Source: Mycobacteriaceae bacterium
GTDB taxonomy: Bacteria; Actinomycetota; Actinomycetes; Mycobacteriales; Mycobacteriaceae
Assembly (NCBI GenBank): GCA_019749805.1
Contig: JAIEPH010000008.1
Coordinates: 1-46,719 of the forward strand
Length of the DNA stretch: 46,719 bases
Reading direction: 5' to 3'
The notes under the pieces are model-generated. The model did no database searches, was not told the origin of the DNA, and saw nothing but the letters and a program-made list of their open reading frames with translations. A program made the position numbers and the translations under genes. Shown piece after piece: positions 11,623 to 19,871 of the stretch (the first letter of the stretch is position 1; every line of letters begins with the position of its first letter).

Positions 11623-11865
11623 CTATGGGCGCGCCCCGTCGGCGATCGGGCAGGTCAGGGTGCGGGTGATGCCGGGCACCTGCTGAACGCTGGGAACCAC
11701 GCCGGCCTGCAGTTCGTCGTGACTTTGTGCGCCGATGCGGACCACCACGTCGTACGGACCGGTGACGTATTCGGCCGACACCACACCGGGCAGGGCCGAG
11801 AGCTGTTTGGCGACGACTTCAGCGCGGCCCACCTCGGTCTGAATCAGCATGAACGCCTCGACCAC
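11623..11865 (-). CDS. stand-alone RAM (Lrp/AsnC ligand-binding) domain protein
   Basis: The 80-residue product consists only of an Lrp/AsnC C-terminal RAM domain (VEAFMLIQTEVGRAEVVAKQ; VSAEYVTGPYDVVVRIGA). It has no DNA-binding helix-turn-helix. Such solo domains often form rings and bind amino acids, possibly modulating full-length Lrp proteins; that role here is inference. I chose GTG at 11865 because GGGAGGA lies about seven bases upstream and the protein then starts exactly at the domain. A longer in-frame start at 11913 would add 16 non-homologous residues. It is divergent from thiL and upstream of DUF3515 on the same strand. Confidence 0.85.
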   Translation of the reverse strand: MVEAFMLIQTEVGRAEVVAKQLSALPGVVSAEYVTGPYDVVVRIGAQSHDELQAGVVPSVQQVPGITRTLTCPIADGARP

Positions 11866-11939
11866 CGGGCTGTCCTCCCTCTTGCTGCATAGACTCCACG
11901 CCGCAGGGACCAAACGTACCGCAGCTCAGGGGAGGCGAC

Positions 11940-12896
11940 ATGATGAGCGACGAGCCTCCTGAAACGCTGGCCGGGGTGGGCGAGTTCGCCGTCATCGACC
12001 GGCTTGTCGCGGGGCGCGAGCAACCGGACTCAGTGGCGCTGGGGCCCGGTGACGACGCGGCGGTTGTGTGGGCCCGCGACGGGGCGACGGTCGTGTCGAC
12101 GGACATGCTCGTCGAGGGGAGCCATTTCCGGCTGGACTGGTCGACGCCGCACGATGTGGGGCGCAAGGCGATCGCGCAGAACGCGGCCGATATCGAGGCG
12201 ATGGGTGCGACGGCCACCGCATTCGTCGTCGCGTTCGGGGCGCCGGGCCGAACAGCTGCAGCACAAGCGGTGGAGCTGGCCGACGGCCTGTGGCACGAGG
12301 CGCGGCTGCTCGGCGCCGGCATCGTGGGTGGCGATCTGGTGACGGCGCCGCAGTGGGTGATCTCGGTGACGGCACTTGGCGATCTGGGCGGCCGCGACGC
12401 GGTTCGGCTCGACGGTGCACGAGCCGGTGACACCGTCGCGATCGTCGGCGAAATCGGGTGGTCTGTCGCCGGATACGCTTTGTGGCGCAATGGTATTGAC
12501 GGTTTCGAGGCGTTGCGCCGCCGCCACTTGGTACCGGAGCCGCCGTACGGCCAGGGTCGCGTCGCGGCGGAAGCCGGCGCGACGTCGATGACCGACGTAT
12601 CAGACGGCCTGATGGCTGATCTCGGACATATCGCTCGCGCGTCCGACGTCGGCATCGATCTGTCGTCGGATGCGCTGAGCACGGACCGCGAACCACTCGC
12701 TGCAGCGGGCGCCGTGCTGGGCGTCGATCCGTCGGACTGGGTGCTCGGGGGAGGTGAGGACCATTCGCTGGTCGCGACATTTCCGGGACCGCCGCCTCCC
12801 GGCTGGCGGGTGATCGGACGAGTGCTCGATGGGACGGCGAGGGTCCTGCTGGACGGGCAGCCGTGGCACGGGGAAGCGGGTTGGCAGTCGTTCTGA
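11940..12896 (+). CDS. thiL: thiamine-monophosphate kinase
   Basis: ThiL phosphorylates thiamine monophosphate to thiamine diphosphate, the last step of cofactor synthesis. The 318-residue protein belongs to the PurM/SelD-like ATP-binding superfamily. Visible motifs are GPGDDAAVV (about 35-43), STDMLVEGSHFRLDW, GRKAIAQNAADIEAMGA and, late, TDVSDGLMADLGHIA and LGGGEDHSLVATF. Two adjacent ATG codons (11940, 11943) follow GGGGAGG (11929-11935), and either could start translation. ung follows 38 bases later. Confidence 0.95.
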   Translation: MMSDEPPETLAGVGEFAVIDRLVAGREQPDSVALGPGDDAAVVWARDGATVVSTDMLVEGSHFRLDWSTPHDVGRKAIAQNAADIEAMGATATAFVVAFGAPGRTAAAQAVELADGLWHEARLLGAGIVGGDLVTAPQWVISVTALGDLGGRDAVRLDGARAGDTVAIVGEIGWSVAGYALWRNGIDGFEALRRRHLVPEPPYGQGRVAAEAGATSMTDVSDGLMADLGHIARASDVGIDLSSDALSTDREPLAAAGAVLGVDPSDWVLGGGEDHSLVATFPGPPPPGWRVIGRVLDGTARVLLDGQPWHGEAGWQSF

Positions 12897-12920
12897 GCGA
12901 CCCCAATCGTCCGGGCACGC

Positions 12921-12937
12921 TAAGTTGACCCATCGTG
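12921..12937 (+). promoter_or_regulatory. candidate leaderless promoter of ung
   Basis: TAAGTT (12921-12926) matches TANNNT and stands eight bases before the GTG at 12935. No ribosome site is present, so ung may have its own leaderless transcript besides readthrough from thiL. Confidence 0.4.
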
Positions 12938-13615
12938 GGTGCACGACCGCTGAATGAAATCGTCGAAGACGGATGGGCGAGTGCGCTGGAACCGGCCCGG
13001 GCGCAGGTCGCCCAGATGGGGGAGTTCCTGCGCGCCGAGATCGCGGCGGGTCAACGATATCTGCCAGCTGGTCAGAATGTGTTGCGTGCTTTCACTTTCC
13101 CATTCGAACAAGTGCGGGTTCTCATTGTCGGCCAGGATCCGTATCCGACGCCGGGCCACGCCGTCGGACTGAGTTTCTCGGTGGCGCCCGACGTGCGGCC
13201 GTTGCCGCGCAGCCTATCCAACATCTTCACCGAGTACACCGATGACCTCGGGTATCCCGCCCCGGCGACGGGCGACCTGACGCCGTGGGCCGAGCGCGGC
13301 GTGATGCTGCTGAACAGGGTGCTCACCGTCCGACCGGGGACACCGGCGTCGCATCGGGGCAAGGGCTGGGAGGCGGTGACCGAGTGCGCGATCCGGGCGC
13401 TGGTCGCACGGCGCCAGCCCTTGGTTGCGGTGTTGTGGGGCCGCGACGCGTCCACGCTGAAGCCGATGCTGGGCGCCGATTGCGTGGCCATCGAGTCGCC
13501 GCACCCTTCGCCGCTGTCGGCCTCCCGGGGTTTCTTCGGCTCGCGACCGTTCAGCCGTGCGAATGAGCTACTGGAAAAGATGGGCGCCGACCCGATTGAC
13601 TGGCGCCTTCCGTGA
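12935..13615 (+). CDS. ung: uracil-DNA glycosylase (family 1)
   Basis: Ung removes uracil from DNA and starts base-excision repair, which matters in GC-rich genomes with frequent cytosine deamination. The 226-residue protein has the water-activating motif [18 protein letters not shown] with D68. It also has the uracil and minor-groove intercalation motif [15 protein letters not shown], with H190. These define family 1 without ambiguity. It starts at GTG 12935 with no ribosome site. The next gene is convergent, with only 12 bases between stops. Confidence 0.96.
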   Translation: MGARPLNEIVEDGWASALEPARAQVAQMGEFLRAEIAAGQRYLPAGQNVLRAFTFPFEQVRVLIVGQDPYPTPGHAVGLSFSVAPDVRPLPRSLSNIFTEYTDDLGYPAPATGDLTPWAERGVMLLNRVLTVRPGTPASHRGKGWEAVTECAIRALVARRQPLVAVLWGRDASTLKPMLGADCVAIESPHPSPLSASRGFFGSRPFSRANELLEKMGADPIDWRLP

Positions 13616-13627
13616 CGTTCTCAGCGC

Positions 13628-13954
13628 TCAGGGGTTTGGAACCTCAACGTTCGGCGGACCCGGAATCTGGATGTCCGGTGCCGGCGGAACCGTGATGTCC
13701 GGTGCCGGCGGAACCGTGATGTCCGGTGCCGGCGGCACTGTGACGGTGCCTTGAGTCTCTGTCGGCCCCGGAGCGGTCGGCTCGACGGTTTCCGTCTGAG
13801 TCTCGGTCTCTGTCGTCTCGGTCGTGGTGGTGGTGGTGGTTGTGGTGGTGTCTTCTGCATCGCCGTCGCCACCGCAGGCCGTCAGCAGGGAGACGACCGC
13901 GATACCAGAAGCAAGTGCGAACAGAGACCGTGTTGATGCGCTGCGTGGGTCCAT
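13628..13954 (-). CDS. putative lipoprotein with Thr-rich linker and PPAPDITV repeats
   Basis: I do not recognise a named family. The 108-residue product starts MDPRSASTRSLFALASGIAV and has a lipobox SLLTAC, so it is probably lipidated at C26. A linker follows that is almost pure threonine (ten in a row) and Glu/Thr. The protein ends in three copies of VPPAPDIT/Q. The mature part is therefore low-complexity and probably an extended cell-wall-spanning anchor or a regulatory lipoprotein. I chose the ATG at 13954 because it places the lipobox correctly; an in-frame start at 14068 would add an Arg/Ala-rich extension. It lies 46 bases after rpmB on the same strand. Confidence 0.7.
   Translation of the reverse strand: MDPRSASTRSLFALASGIAVVSLLTACGGDGDAEDTTTTTTTTTTETTETETQTETVEPTAPGPTETQGTVTVPPAPDITVPPAPDITVPPAPDIQIPGPPNVEVPNP
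13668..13739 (-). repeat. 24-bp tandem repeat (three copies) in the lipoprotein gene
   Basis: Three consecutive 24-bp units (13668-13691, 13692-13715, 13716-13739) built on ATGTCCGGTGCCGGCGGAAC encode the eight-residue VPPAPDIT unit on the minus strand. Units 1 and 2 differ only at the first base or two. Copy number may vary between strains. Confidence 0.9.
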
Positions 13955-14000
13955 GAAATTCCGCGTACCCGACGGAACAGGCGTTAAACCAGCGGCAGCG

Positions 14001-14195
14001 TCAGCCGCGCGAGACCTTGCCGGCCTTGATGCACGACGTGCACACGTTGACGCGCTTCTTGTTGCCACCGGGGTGGGTCACGGCGCGCACGGTCTGGATA
14101 TTCGGATCCCACCGACGGCTGGTCCGGCGATGGGAGTGCGACACCGACTTGCCGAAGCCGGGGCCCTTCCCGCAGATATCGCACACGGCAGCCAT
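14001..14195 (-). CDS. rpmB: 50S ribosomal protein bL28, zinc-binding form
   Basis: The 64-residue protein is bL28 (MAAVCDICGKGPGFGKSVSH). It keeps both CxxC pairs, C5/C8 and C52/C55, and is therefore the zinc-ribbon type rather than the cysteine-free paralogue that mycobacteria express under zinc limitation. The ATG at 14195 follows GAGGAG on the minus strand with normal spacing. It is divergent from the fakA-like gene over 226 bases and upstream of the lipoprotein. Confidence 0.95.
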   Translation of the reverse strand: MAAVCDICGKGPGFGKSVSHSHRRTSRRWDPNIQTVRAVTHPGGNKKRVNVCTSCIKAGKVSRG

Positions 14196-14236
14196 ATGTA
14201 GAACTCCTCGAATCAGTACTTTGGGGGCCTGGGTAT

Positions 14237-14255
14237 CCGCCGCAACCGGCGGCGG
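14237..14255. other. GC-rich hairpin in the rpmB/fakA intergenic region
   Basis: CCGCCGC-AACCG-GCGGCGG forms a perfect 7-bp stem about 40 bases upstream of rpmB on its leader side. It could be a leader structure for the ribosomal protein message. The rest of the 226-base gap (14196-14421) shows only TAGGCT (14357-14362), a possible but weak -10 for the plus-strand gene. Confidence 0.3.
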
Positions 14256-14421
14256 GTCGACCCGACAACCTGACCAGGATACCGGCCACGCCAAGGATCA
14301 CCAAAATGGTCTCCACAGGCGCGGACGTTCGCCAAGGGACTGTCAGGCCGAATGGCTAGGCTTGCGCCGATGGCGGCGCCTCGAGTCAGCGTCGTGTCGG
14401 CATAGCGGCTGGAGGTGGGGC

Positions 14422-16056
14422 ATGTCGGATCGGCGGCTCGACGCCTCCGCATTGAGGGATTGGGCGTATACCGCCGTCGGCGACCTCATCACCCACACCG
14501 ACGAGATCAACCGGCTCAACGTGTTCCCCGTCGCCGACGCCGATACCGGCACGAACATGCTGTTCACGATGCGTGGCGCGTGGGCGCAGGCCGACGCGCT
14601 GGCGGCGTCCGACAATGTTGTGGACATCGCCGCCGCGCTGGCGCGTGGGGCACTCCAGGGCGCACGCGGTAACTCCGGCGTCATCCTGTCCCAGATTCTG
14701 CGCGGGCTCGCCGATGTCACGGCCTCTGCGGCTGCCGACCGCGACGGCGTGCTTGCCGACGTCGGCGGGGCCCTGTTCGCGGCGGCACTGCGGCATTCGG
14801 TAGCCCTGGTCGTCAGCTCGATGGGTGAAGCGGTTCCCGGCACGATCGTCTCGGTGCTCCAGGATGCGGCGGGTGCCGCCGAGGACGCGGGTGCCGCGAA
14901 TTTCGGGATCGCCGCGGTGGTCGCGGCGGCGGCCGATGCCGCGGCCGTCGCACTGGACAAGACCACGGGGCAACTCGACGTGCTGGCCGAGGCCGGCGTG
15001 GTGGACGCCGGCGGGCGAGGCCTGCTGGTACTGCTGGATGCGATGAGCGCCACCCTGACCGGTCAGGTCCGGCATCGCGAGGAGTACGTGCCGTCCCCGC
15101 CGCAGGCGCCCGTCGTCGCTGCCGCGACGGTCACGTCGCCCCAATTCGAGGTGATGTACCTGCTCAGCGGATGCGACGCAGCTGCGGTGGAGACCCTTCG
15201 CTGCAGCCTCGACCGGCTCGGGGAGTCGGTGGCGATCGCGACGACGGCCGACGCGGGCCAGTACTCGGTGCATGTGCACGCCGACGATGCCGGTGCCGCC
15301 GTTGAAGCGGGGCTGTCGCTGGGCACGCTGAGCCGTATCCAGATCACGTCGCTCACCGGTGCGGTGGGGGCGCGGCCATCCGGCGGATGGGCCAGGGAAC
15401 GGGCCGTGCTCGCCGTTGTCGACGGCGCCGGCGCCGAGGAACTGTTCGCGGGCGAGGGCGCGCACGTATTGCAGCTCCAGGCCGGCGGACCCGTCAGCGC
15501 CAAACATCTGCTCCATGCCCTGGTCAACACAGGTGCGGCGCAGATCATGGTGCTGCCGAACGGATATGTGGCCGCCGAGGAACTGGTGGCGGGCTGCACC
15601 GCCGCCAGCGGGTGGGGTATCGACGTCGTGCCGGTGCCGACGGCGTCGATGGTGCAGGGGCTCGCCGCCCTGGCCATGCACGACGCCGATCGGCAAGCCG
15701 TCGACGACGGCTACACGATGGCGCGCGCCGCCGCGGGCGCCCGGCACGGGTCAGTGCGTGTCGCCACCGAGGAGGCGCTCACGTGGGCAGGCGCCTGCGA
15801 GCCCGGCGACGGCCTGGGCATCGCGGCCGACGAGGTGCTGATCGTGGGCAAGGACATCGCGACGGCAGGCGCCGGACTGATCGATCTGCTGCTCGCCGCC
15901 GGTGGTGAACTCGTCACCGTGCTCACCGGTGCGGGTGTCGACGCAGCGGTCAGAGAGGCGTTGACGCAGCACGTCCACCGCGAACACCTGGCCGCCGAGA
16001 TCGTCACGTACCACACGGGCCATCGCGGCGACGCTCTGCTGATCGGCGTCGAGTAA
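14422..16056 (+). CDS. DAK2/DegV-fusion protein (FakA/YloV family, dihydroxyacetone-kinase-like)
   Basis: The 544-residue protein has an N-terminal DhaL/DAK2 domain with NVFPVADADTGTNM (residues 33-46), the Asp cluster that binds magnesium-ADP, and QGARGNSGVILSQILRG. A middle domain and a C-terminal DegV-like part follow. In Firmicutes this architecture is the fatty-acid kinase subunit FakA; a lipid-kinase role here is inference. The usual PVPDGDTGTN reads PVADADTGTN. The M. tuberculosis homologue is, as I recall, annotated as two genes (Rv2975c/Rv2974c); here the frame is intact. The ATG at 14422 follows GGAGG (14411-14415). recG starts two bases after the stop. Confidence 0.85.
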   Translation: MSDRRLDASALRDWAYTAVGDLITHTDEINRLNVFPVADADTGTNMLFTMRGAWAQADALAASDNVVDIAAALARGALQGARGNSGVILSQILRGLADVTASAAADRDGVLADVGGALFAAALRHSVALVVSSMGEAVPGTIVSVLQDAAGAAEDAGAANFGIAAVVAAAADAAAVALDKTTGQLDVLAEAGVVDAGGRGLLVLLDAMSATLTGQVRHREEYVPSPPQAPVVAAATVTSPQFEVMYLLSGCDAAAVETLRCSLDRLGESVAIATTADAGQYSVHVHADDAGAAVEAGLSLGTLSRIQITSLTGAVGARPSGGWARERAVLAVVDGAGAEELFAGEGAHVLQLQAGGPVSAKHLLHALVNTGAAQIMVLPNGYVAAEELVAGCTAASGWGIDVVPVPTASMVQGLAALAMHDADRQAVDDGYTMARAAAGARHGSVRVATEEALTWAGACEPGDGLGIAADEVLIVGKDIATAGAGLIDLLLAAGGELVTVLTGAGVDAAVREALTQHVHREHLAAEIVTYHTGHRGDALLIGVE

Positions 16057-16058
16057 CC

Positions 16059-18299
16059 GTGGCCAAGCTGACCGACCGGCTCGACTTCGTCATCGGAAAG
16101 AAGTCCGCCGATCTGCTGGAGGAGCACTTCGGCATCGTCACCGTCAATGATCTGCTGCGGCACTACCCGCGCAAGTACAGCGACGAGATGATCACCGCCG
16201 GCGAAGGCGAGGAACTCGAGGAAGGCGAACACGTCACGTTCGTCGACCGCATCACCAAGGTGGAGCTTCGGGTGACTAATCGTCCGCCGCAGCGAGAATA
16301 CATGGTCGTCACGATCGGCGACCGCAAGCCGAAGGTGACCGCGACCTTCTTTAACGTGAAGATCATCAAGAGAACCCTCAAAGAGGGCCAGCGGGTGATG
16401 CTTTCGGGCGAGGTTGGCTATTTCAGAGGCACGATGCAGCTGACGCATCCGGCCTTCCTGGTGATCCATGGGGACGGCAGAGTCGCCGGAACCAGGTCAC
16501 TCACCGCGATTGCCCGAGCCGAAGGGACGTCCGACGAAAACAGGTTGCTCTCCGTCTTCGGTCGTGACTTCTTGCCGATATACCCAGCGAGCAGCAAGGT
16601 ACAGAGCTGGGACATCTACGCGTGCATGCGCCAGGTGCTCGACGTCCTGGACCCGATCGACGAGCCGCTGCCGGAATCGTTTCTGCGTGAACACAATCTG
16701 ATCGGCGAGGACGAGGCACTGCGGGCGATCCACACGGCGGAGAAGGTCGTGGAACGCGATGCCGCGATCGAGCGTCTGACCTATGACGAGGCCATCGGGC
16801 TGCAATGGGCGTTGGCGCAGCGAAGGTTCGGCGAGCTGAGTGAGGCTGGACCCGTCGCGGCTCCGGCGATCGGCGGTCTGGTCGCGGCCATGCGCAATCA
16901 GATGCCGTTCCAACTGACCGGAGGCCAGAGGGATGTCCTCGAGGTGCTGACCACCGAGTTGGCGTCTCGCCGCCCGATGAACCGCATGTTGCAGGGCGAG
17001 GTCGGCTCAGGTAAGACCATCGTGTCGGTGCTCGCCATGCTGCAGATGGTCGACGCGGGATATCAATGTGCGCTGCTGGCTCCGACGGAAGTCCTTGCCG
17101 CCCAGCATGCTCGTTCGATCCGCGACGTGCTCGGGCCGCTGGCGATGGCCGGCCAGCTCGGTGGCGCCGAGAAGGCGACGCGCATTGCGCTGTTGACGGG
17201 ATCGATGTCGCCGCAGCAGAAAAAGCAGGTGCGCGACGAAGTCGCCTCCGGCGAAGCGGGCATCGTGATCGGAACGCACGCTCTGCTGCAGGACACCGTC
17301 GAGTTCCGCCGTCTCGGCATGGTCGTCGTCGACGAGCAGCACCGGTTCGGAGTCGAACAGCGAGACCGGCTGCGCGCCAAGGCGCCCGAGGGGGTCACAC
17401 CTCACCTGCTTGTGATGACCGCGACGCCTATACCGCGCACCGTCGCACTGACCCACTACGGCGACCTCGAGACGTCGATACTTCGTGAACTGCCGCGTGG
17501 TCGTCAACCGATCACCACCAACACGATCTTCCTCAAGGAGCATCCGGGCTGGCTCGACCGTGCCTGGCAACGGATCATCGAGGAGGTCGGCGCCGGAAGG
17601 CAGGCGTACGTCGTCGCGTCGCGCATCGACGAAGACGACAAGACCCAGGCGAAGGGAAAAGGTAAGGGACGCAACCAGGTCAAGGACGCGGGTCCACCCG
17701 CGACGACGGTCGTGGAACTGTTCGAGCGGCTGCGTAGCGGTCCTCTTTCGGGCCTGCGGTTGGGACTCATGCACGGTCGGTTGTCAGCTGATGAAAAGGA
17801 CGCGGTGATGGGGGCGTTCCGCGCGGGTGACATCGACGTCCTGATCTGCACCACGGTGATCGAGGTCGGTGTCGATGTCCCCAACGCGACGGTGATGTTG
17901 GTGATGGACGGCGACCGGTTCGGTATCAGCCAGCTGCACCAGCTGCGCGGCCGCATCGGTCGCGGCGAACATCCGAGCCTGTGTCTGCTCGTCACCAAAT
18001 TGCCGGAGAGCTCGAAGGCGGGGGAGCGCCTGCGGGCGGTCGCCTCGACGCTTGACGGTTTCAAGCTCGCTGATCTCGATCTCGTGGAGCGCCGCGAGGG
18101 AGATGTGTTGGGCTACAGCCAATCCGGGCGTCCGATCACGCTGCGCTTCCTGTCGCTCTTCGAGCATCTCGATCTGATTCTGGCCGCGCGCGAATTCTGT
18201 GATGCGCACTACCGGCGGAATCCGGGCGACCCCGGGATGGCGGCCCTGGCCGCGCCCTTCTCCGACACCGACCGCATCGAGTATTTGGAAAAGGCGTGA
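16059..18299 (+). CDS. recG: ATP-dependent DNA helicase RecG
   Basis: RecG remodels stalled replication forks and Holliday junctions. The 746-residue protein has an N-terminal OB-fold wedge domain (about 50-150). The superfamily 2 motor follows: Walker A GEVGSGKT (313-320), DEQH box (425-428), TATPIPRT and QLRGRIGRG. A Lys/Gly-rich insertion (TQAKGKGKGRNQVKDA) lies near residue 530. The GTG start is two bases after the fakA-like stop. The TGA stop overlaps the GTG of the next gene (GTGA), so all three genes are probably one translation-coupled unit. Confidence 0.95.
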   Translation: MAKLTDRLDFVIGKKSADLLEEHFGIVTVNDLLRHYPRKYSDEMITAGEGEELEEGEHVTFVDRITKVELRVTNRPPQREYMVVTIGDRKPKVTATFFNVKIIKRTLKEGQRVMLSGEVGYFRGTMQLTHPAFLVIHGDGRVAGTRSLTAIARAEGTSDENRLLSVFGRDFLPIYPASSKVQSWDIYACMRQVLDVLDPIDEPLPESFLREHNLIGEDEALRAIHTAEKVVERDAAIERLTYDEAIGLQWALAQRRFGELSEAGPVAAPAIGGLVAAMRNQMPFQLTGGQRDVLEVLTTELASRRPMNRMLQGEVGSGKTIVSVLAMLQMVDAGYQCALLAPTEVLAAQHARSIRDVLGPLAMAGQLGGAEKATRIALLTGSMSPQQKKQVRDEVASGEAGIVIGTHALLQDTVEFRRLGMVVVDEQHRFGVEQRDRLRAKAPEGVTPHLLVMTATPIPRTVALTHYGDLETSILRELPRGRQPITTNTIFLKEHPGWLDRAWQRIIEEVGAGRQAYVVASRIDEDDKTQAKGKGKGRNQVKDAGPPATTVVELFERLRSGPLSGLRLGLMHGRLSADEKDAVMGAFRAGDIDVLICTTVIEVGVDVPNATVMLVMDGDRFGISQLHQLRGRIGRGEHPSLCLLVTKLPESSKAGERLRAVASTLDGFKLADLDLVERREGDVLGYSQSGRPITLRFLSLFEHLDLILAAREFCDAHYRRNPGDPGMAALAAPFSDTDRIEYLEKA

Positions 18300-19003
18300 A
18301 CCGAAAGCACCTGCTGTGGCTTCTTGCGATCGTCTCCATCGCGGTGTTCGTTGCCGTTCAGGTCACCAACTCATCGATCAACCGGGCAGAGTTCATCGCC
18401 GGCGCCGACGCCCCGACGGTGGCGCCGGGGGTCGATGTCCTCGCGGGCATCGCCCAGATACCGGTGCGCGTCCGCGGGCAGGACTACCGGCGGGATGCGT
18501 TCGGCGACAGCTGGACCGACGAGAATCCAGCGCCTGGCGGCTACAACGGCTGCGATACCCGTAACGACATCCTCGACCGGGACCTCGTCGACAAGACCTA
18601 CGTGCCGATCAAACGTTGTCCCGCCGCCGTGGCGACCGGCTTCCTGCATGATCCCTACACCAACGCGGCGATCGCCTTTACCCGTGGCGAAAAGACAGGC
18701 GCCGCAGTGCAGATCGACCACATCGTGCCACTGGCATTGGCGTGGGATCTCGGCGCCCGGTTCTGGACCGACCACCAGCGGCTGCGGTTCGCCAACGATC
18801 CGGCCAATCTGATCGCCGTCGCCGGAGGGGCGAATCAGGACAAAGGCGATCAGGAGCCGGCGACCTGGATGCCACCGAACACCGCATTCCGTTGCCAGTA
18901 CGCCATGCAGTTCATCGCCGTGATTCGTGGCTACGCGCTGCCGATCGACGCACCGTCGGCGGCGGCGTTGCGTGATGCGGCGTCGACATGTCCGGCGGCG
19001 TGA
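18296..19003 (+). CDS. membrane-anchored or secreted HNH-endonuclease-like protein
   Basis: The 235-residue product has a signal-anchor (residues 6-24: LLWLLAIVSIAVFVAVQV). It is followed by an extracytoplasmic region with a HNH/DUF1524-type signature: IDHIVPLALAWDLGA, then LRFANDPANLIAV and NQDKGDQEPATW. Four cysteines (GCDTRN, IKRCPAA, FRCQYA, STCPAA) could form disulfides outside the cell. It resembles M. tuberculosis Rv2972c. Nuclease activity is predicted from the motif only; the substrate and role (for example nutrient DNA degradation) are unknown. It starts at GTG 18296, overlapping the recG stop by four bases. Confidence 0.8.
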   Translation: MNRKHLLWLLAIVSIAVFVAVQVTNSSINRAEFIAGADAPTVAPGVDVLAGIAQIPVRVRGQDYRRDAFGDSWTDENPAPGGYNGCDTRNDILDRDLVDKTYVPIKRCPAAVATGFLHDPYTNAAIAFTRGEKTGAAVQIDHIVPLALAWDLGARFWTDHQRLRFANDPANLIAVAGGANQDKGDQEPATWMPPNTAFRCQYAMQFIAVIRGYALPIDAPSAAALRDAASTCPAA

Positions 19004-19023
19004 AGATGCACGTGAATGAAAAT

Positions 19024-19866
19024 CTAACTGCCGGTGTAGGTTTCGGGGTCCGGACGGAAACGCGTACCGTCGTTCAGCCCGTTGAGGGTGGCCATGTCGT
19101 CGTCGCTGAGCTCGAAGTCGAAGACTTCGATGTTCGACTTGATCCGCTCCGGTGACGACGAGCGCGGGATGACGATGTTGCCGAGCTGGATGCTCCACCG
19201 AATGAGCACCTGCGCCGGCGTCTTGCCGTTCGCTTGCGCGACGGATCCGACTGTTGGGTTGTCCAACAGGTTTCCGACGCCCAGGGGGCCGTAGGCCTCG
19301 GTGACGATGCCGTATTCGGCATTGGTCGCACGCAACTCGGCCTGGTTGAGCAGCGGGTGCAATTCGATCTGATTGACGGCAGGCGTGAAGAACGACAGGT
19401 CGATGACGTTGGAGAGGTCCTCGGCATGGAAATTCGCCAAACCGATCGACTTGGTGTCGCCCAATTCCTTCCGCTTCATCAGGCCACCCCAGCTGTCGAC
19501 GTACTTGCCGGGGTTTCCGGCCGGCCAGTGGATGAGGTAGAGGTCGACGTAATCGAGGCCGAGCCGTTCCAGGCTCGCCTTCAAAGCGTCCTGCGATGCC
19601 TGGAAGCCCTGGTCGCTGGTGGCCAGCTTGGTGGTGACGAACACCTCCTCGCGCGGAATCCCCGACGAGGCGATCGCGCGTCCGACCGCGGCCTCATTCC
19701 CGTAGGCCGATGCGGTGTCGATCAGCCGATAACCGGCCTCAAGGGCAGCGCTCACCGACTTTTCGGTCTCCGCTTCCGACAGCTCGCCGACGCCGAGACC
19801 GATCACCGGAAGGGTGTTCCCGTCGTTGAGCGTGACGGTGGGGATCGCAGCGGCCGAGGGTGTCAT
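19024..19866 (-). CDS. aldo-keto reductase (Rv2971-like)
   Basis: The 280-residue protein is an NADPH-dependent (beta/alpha)8 aldo-keto reductase of the AKR5 type. The catalytic tetrad is visible as D ([11 protein letters not shown]), Y (AYGNE), K ([11 protein letters not shown]) and H (LIHWPAG). The C-terminal NADP-binding segment reads [13 protein letters not shown]. It is the closer of two paralogues to M. tuberculosis Rv2971, sharing its [19 protein letters not shown] end. Proposed substrates for this family are reactive aldehydes and dicarbonyls; none is proven here. Its ATG at 19866 is five bases after the stop of the second reductase, so both form one transcript. Confidence 0.92.
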   Translation of the reverse strand: MTPSAAAIPTVTLNDGNTLPVIGLGVGELSEAETEKSVSAALEAGYRLIDTASAYGNEAAVGRAIASSGIPREEVFVTTKLATSDQGFQASQDALKASLERLGLDYVDLYLIHWPAGNPGKYVDSWGGLMKRKELGDTKSIGLANFHAEDLSNVIDLSFFTPAVNQIELHPLLNQAELRATNAEYGIVTEAYGPLGVGNLLDNPTVGSVAQANGKTPAQVLIRWSIQLGNIVIPRSSSPERIKSNIEVFDFELSDDDMATLNGLNDGTRFRPDPETYTGS

Positions 19867-19871
19867 GTCAC

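Noticed and set aside
13800..13860. Low-complexity GT-rich tract as a separate simple-sequence locus
   Set aside because: It is the poly-Thr linker codons of the lipoprotein gene, already explained.
14386..15747. 453-codon frame antisense to the fakA-like gene
   Set aside because: Composition-driven; His/Arg/Gly-rich product with no family pattern.
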